DNA from: Gemmatimonadota bacterium
GTDB lineage: Bacteria > Gemmatimonadota > Gemmatimonadetes > Gemmatimonadales > Gemmatimonadaceae
Direction: 5' to 3'
Assembly: GCA_016871855.1 (NCBI GenBank)
Contig: VHBQ01000003.1
Coordinates: 28,484 to 92,483 of the forward strand
DNA: 64,000 bases
The position numbers and the translations under genes are program-made. How positions within the stretch are numbered: position 1 is the stretch's first letter; each line of letters opens with the position of its first letter. The notes beneath the pieces are model-generated. The model made no database searches and had not been told where the DNA came from. It saw only the letters and a program-made list of their open reading frames with translations. Positions 63,022-64,000 of this stretch are shown piece by piece.

Positions 63022-64000
63022 ATGACGTGGGATGGAAAGTCCCTGCGCCGTGCGGGCTTCCTGCGGCACGCGACTGCGGCCCTGGCGGCGTTGGGAGCAC
63101 TCGCTGCCCTTCCCGAGCCCGTCCAGCCCCAAAGTGCCTCTTCTGCCGTTCGGGCTCCCGCAGTTCGCGCCAGCAAGGCCCCCGCCGTGGACGGGGTTGT
63201 GAAGGACGACGAGTGGAAGGGGGCGCCGGTCCTCGGCGACTTCGTCCAGTTCCAACCCGAGCGCGGCGCCCGATCGAAGCACCGCACCGAAGTGCGGGTG
63301 CTCTACGACTCCACCACGCTCTACGTGGCGGTGCGGGCGTCGGACGCGGAGCCGGTGATCGCACAGCTCACGCGCCGGGACGCGTCACTGGATCAAGACG
63401 ACGCCTTCGCCGTCCTGCTCGACACCTACGGTGATCGCCAGTCGGCCTACTTTTTCGCCGTCAACGCGCTGGGAACGCAGGCGGACCTGCGCATCGTGAA
63501 CGACGGCCGCACGCAGGACGCATCCTGGGATGCGCCGTGGACGGTGCGCGCGCGGCAGACGCCCGAGGGCTGGGAGGCGGAACTTGCCATTCCGTTTTCG
63601 TCCGTGCGGTTTGAGCCGGGGCGCGATCGCACGTGGCGCGTGAATTTCGTGAGGAGTCGGCGGCGCACGTTCGAACTCTCCCACTGGTCCGGGCCCGTGA
63701 ACGAGCCGTATCAGGTCTCCACGGCCGGGGAGCTCCGCGGTCTCAACCTTGCGCGCCCGCCGCGGCGCCTCGAGGGAATCGCGTACGGCCTCTCCCGCTC
63801 CCAGGAAGGCATGGAGCCGTTCTGGGATGCAGGGCTGGACTTGCGGTGGGCGCTCACCCCCGGGATCTCGCTGGTGGGGACGGTGAATCCGGATTTCGCG
63901 ACTATCGAGTCTGATCGGGAGACGGTCAACCTCACTCGATTCGAGCTCAGCCTCCCCGAGAAGCGGCCCTTCTTCCTCGAAGGAGCCGAGCTCTTCCGCC
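63022..64000 (+). CDS. Second DUF5916 protein, C-terminus cut by window edge
   Basis: About 326 codons are seen. An N-terminal hydrophobic segment (TAALAALGALAALPEPV) is followed by a CBM9-like domain (APAVDGVVKDDEWKGAPVL, VLYDSTTLYVAVRASD) and the start of DUF5916 with NPDFATIESDRE and LPEKRPFFLEGAELF. The ATG at 63022 lies eight bases after GGAGG; an in-frame GTG at 63013 overlaps the stop of the previous gene. The two genes are paralogues in one operon. Confidence 0.87.
   Translation, partial: MTWDGKSLRRAGFLRHATAALAALGALAALPEPVQPQSASSAVRAPAVRASKAPAVDGVVKDDEWKGAPVLGDFVQFQPERGARSKHRTEVRVLYDSTTLYVAVRASDAEPVIAQLTRRDASLDQDDAFAVLLDTYGDRQSAYFFAVNALGTQADLRIVNDGRTQDASWDAPWTVRARQTPEGWEAELAIPFSSVRFEPGRDRTWRVNFVRSRRRTFELSHWSGPVNEPYQVSTAGELRGLNLARPPRRLEGIAYGLSRSQEGMEPFWDAGLDLRWALTPGISLVGTVNPDFATIESDRETVNLTRFELSLPEKRPFFLEGAELFR

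Overview
The window is 64 kb of very high-GC bacterial chromosome, densely coded, with no tRNA, rRNA, CRISPR or mobile element that I can see. The gene content suggests a Gemmatimonadota-like bacterium: outer-membrane DUF5916 proteins with CBM9-like N-termini, several membrane-anchored Ser/Thr kinases, a roadblock/MglA GTPase pair, a large MacB-type permease cluster and secreted DUF2911 proteins. This assignment is inference from family content, not from a marker gene.

Region 1 (1-12991) is mostly central metabolism on the + strand: a truncated serA (- strand, left edge), a GNAT acetyltransferase, a DUF2911 secreted protein, transaldolase, pyruvate kinase, a PhnP-like hydrolase, glucose-6-phosphate isomerase, a long class II aldolase-like enzyme, a coiled-coil lipoprotein, a YihY/BrkB membrane protein, threonine aldolase and a Tat-targeted HisC-like aminotransferase. 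Region 2 (13065-23381) starts with a membrane Ser/Thr kinase. The classic ffs (SRP RNA)-dnaX-ybaB-recR block follows, then roadblock/MglA, pgsA, cinA, grpE and dnaJ. Region 3 (23385-37227) has short operons on both strands: cysteine desulfurase and mnmA (tRNA thiolation), an iodotyrosine-deiodinase-like nitroreductase, yjbQ, a second membrane kinase followed by a Tat/lipobox FAD oxidoreductase, a KynB-like cyclase, a BshB1-like deacetylase, RidA, a Spy-like protein, an M28 peptidase and a small lipoprotein.

Region 4 (37417-50240) is one long - strand cluster transcribed TolC, MacA-like adaptor, one ABC ATPase, then six stand-alone MacB/FtsX permeases as three pairs of two distinct types, with an MFS exporter between the second and third pair. 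Region 5 (50374-64000) has a secreted protein, a giant NtrY-like histidine kinase followed by a pseudokinase-kinase fusion, an aldehyde dehydrogenase, a SET-domain protein, a serine hydrolase and two adjacent DUF5916 outer-membrane proteins, the second cut by the window edge.

The intergenic DNA is striking. At least ten arrays of one 7-bp repeat (CCGTCCA), a 9/11-bp AACAACAGA(GA) array, three long imperfect palindromes (122, 174 and about 174 bp) and a dispersed 25-bp repeat fill gaps between genes, several of them touching start codons. These repeats and the triple permease pairing under one ATPase are the main candidates for something undescribed.
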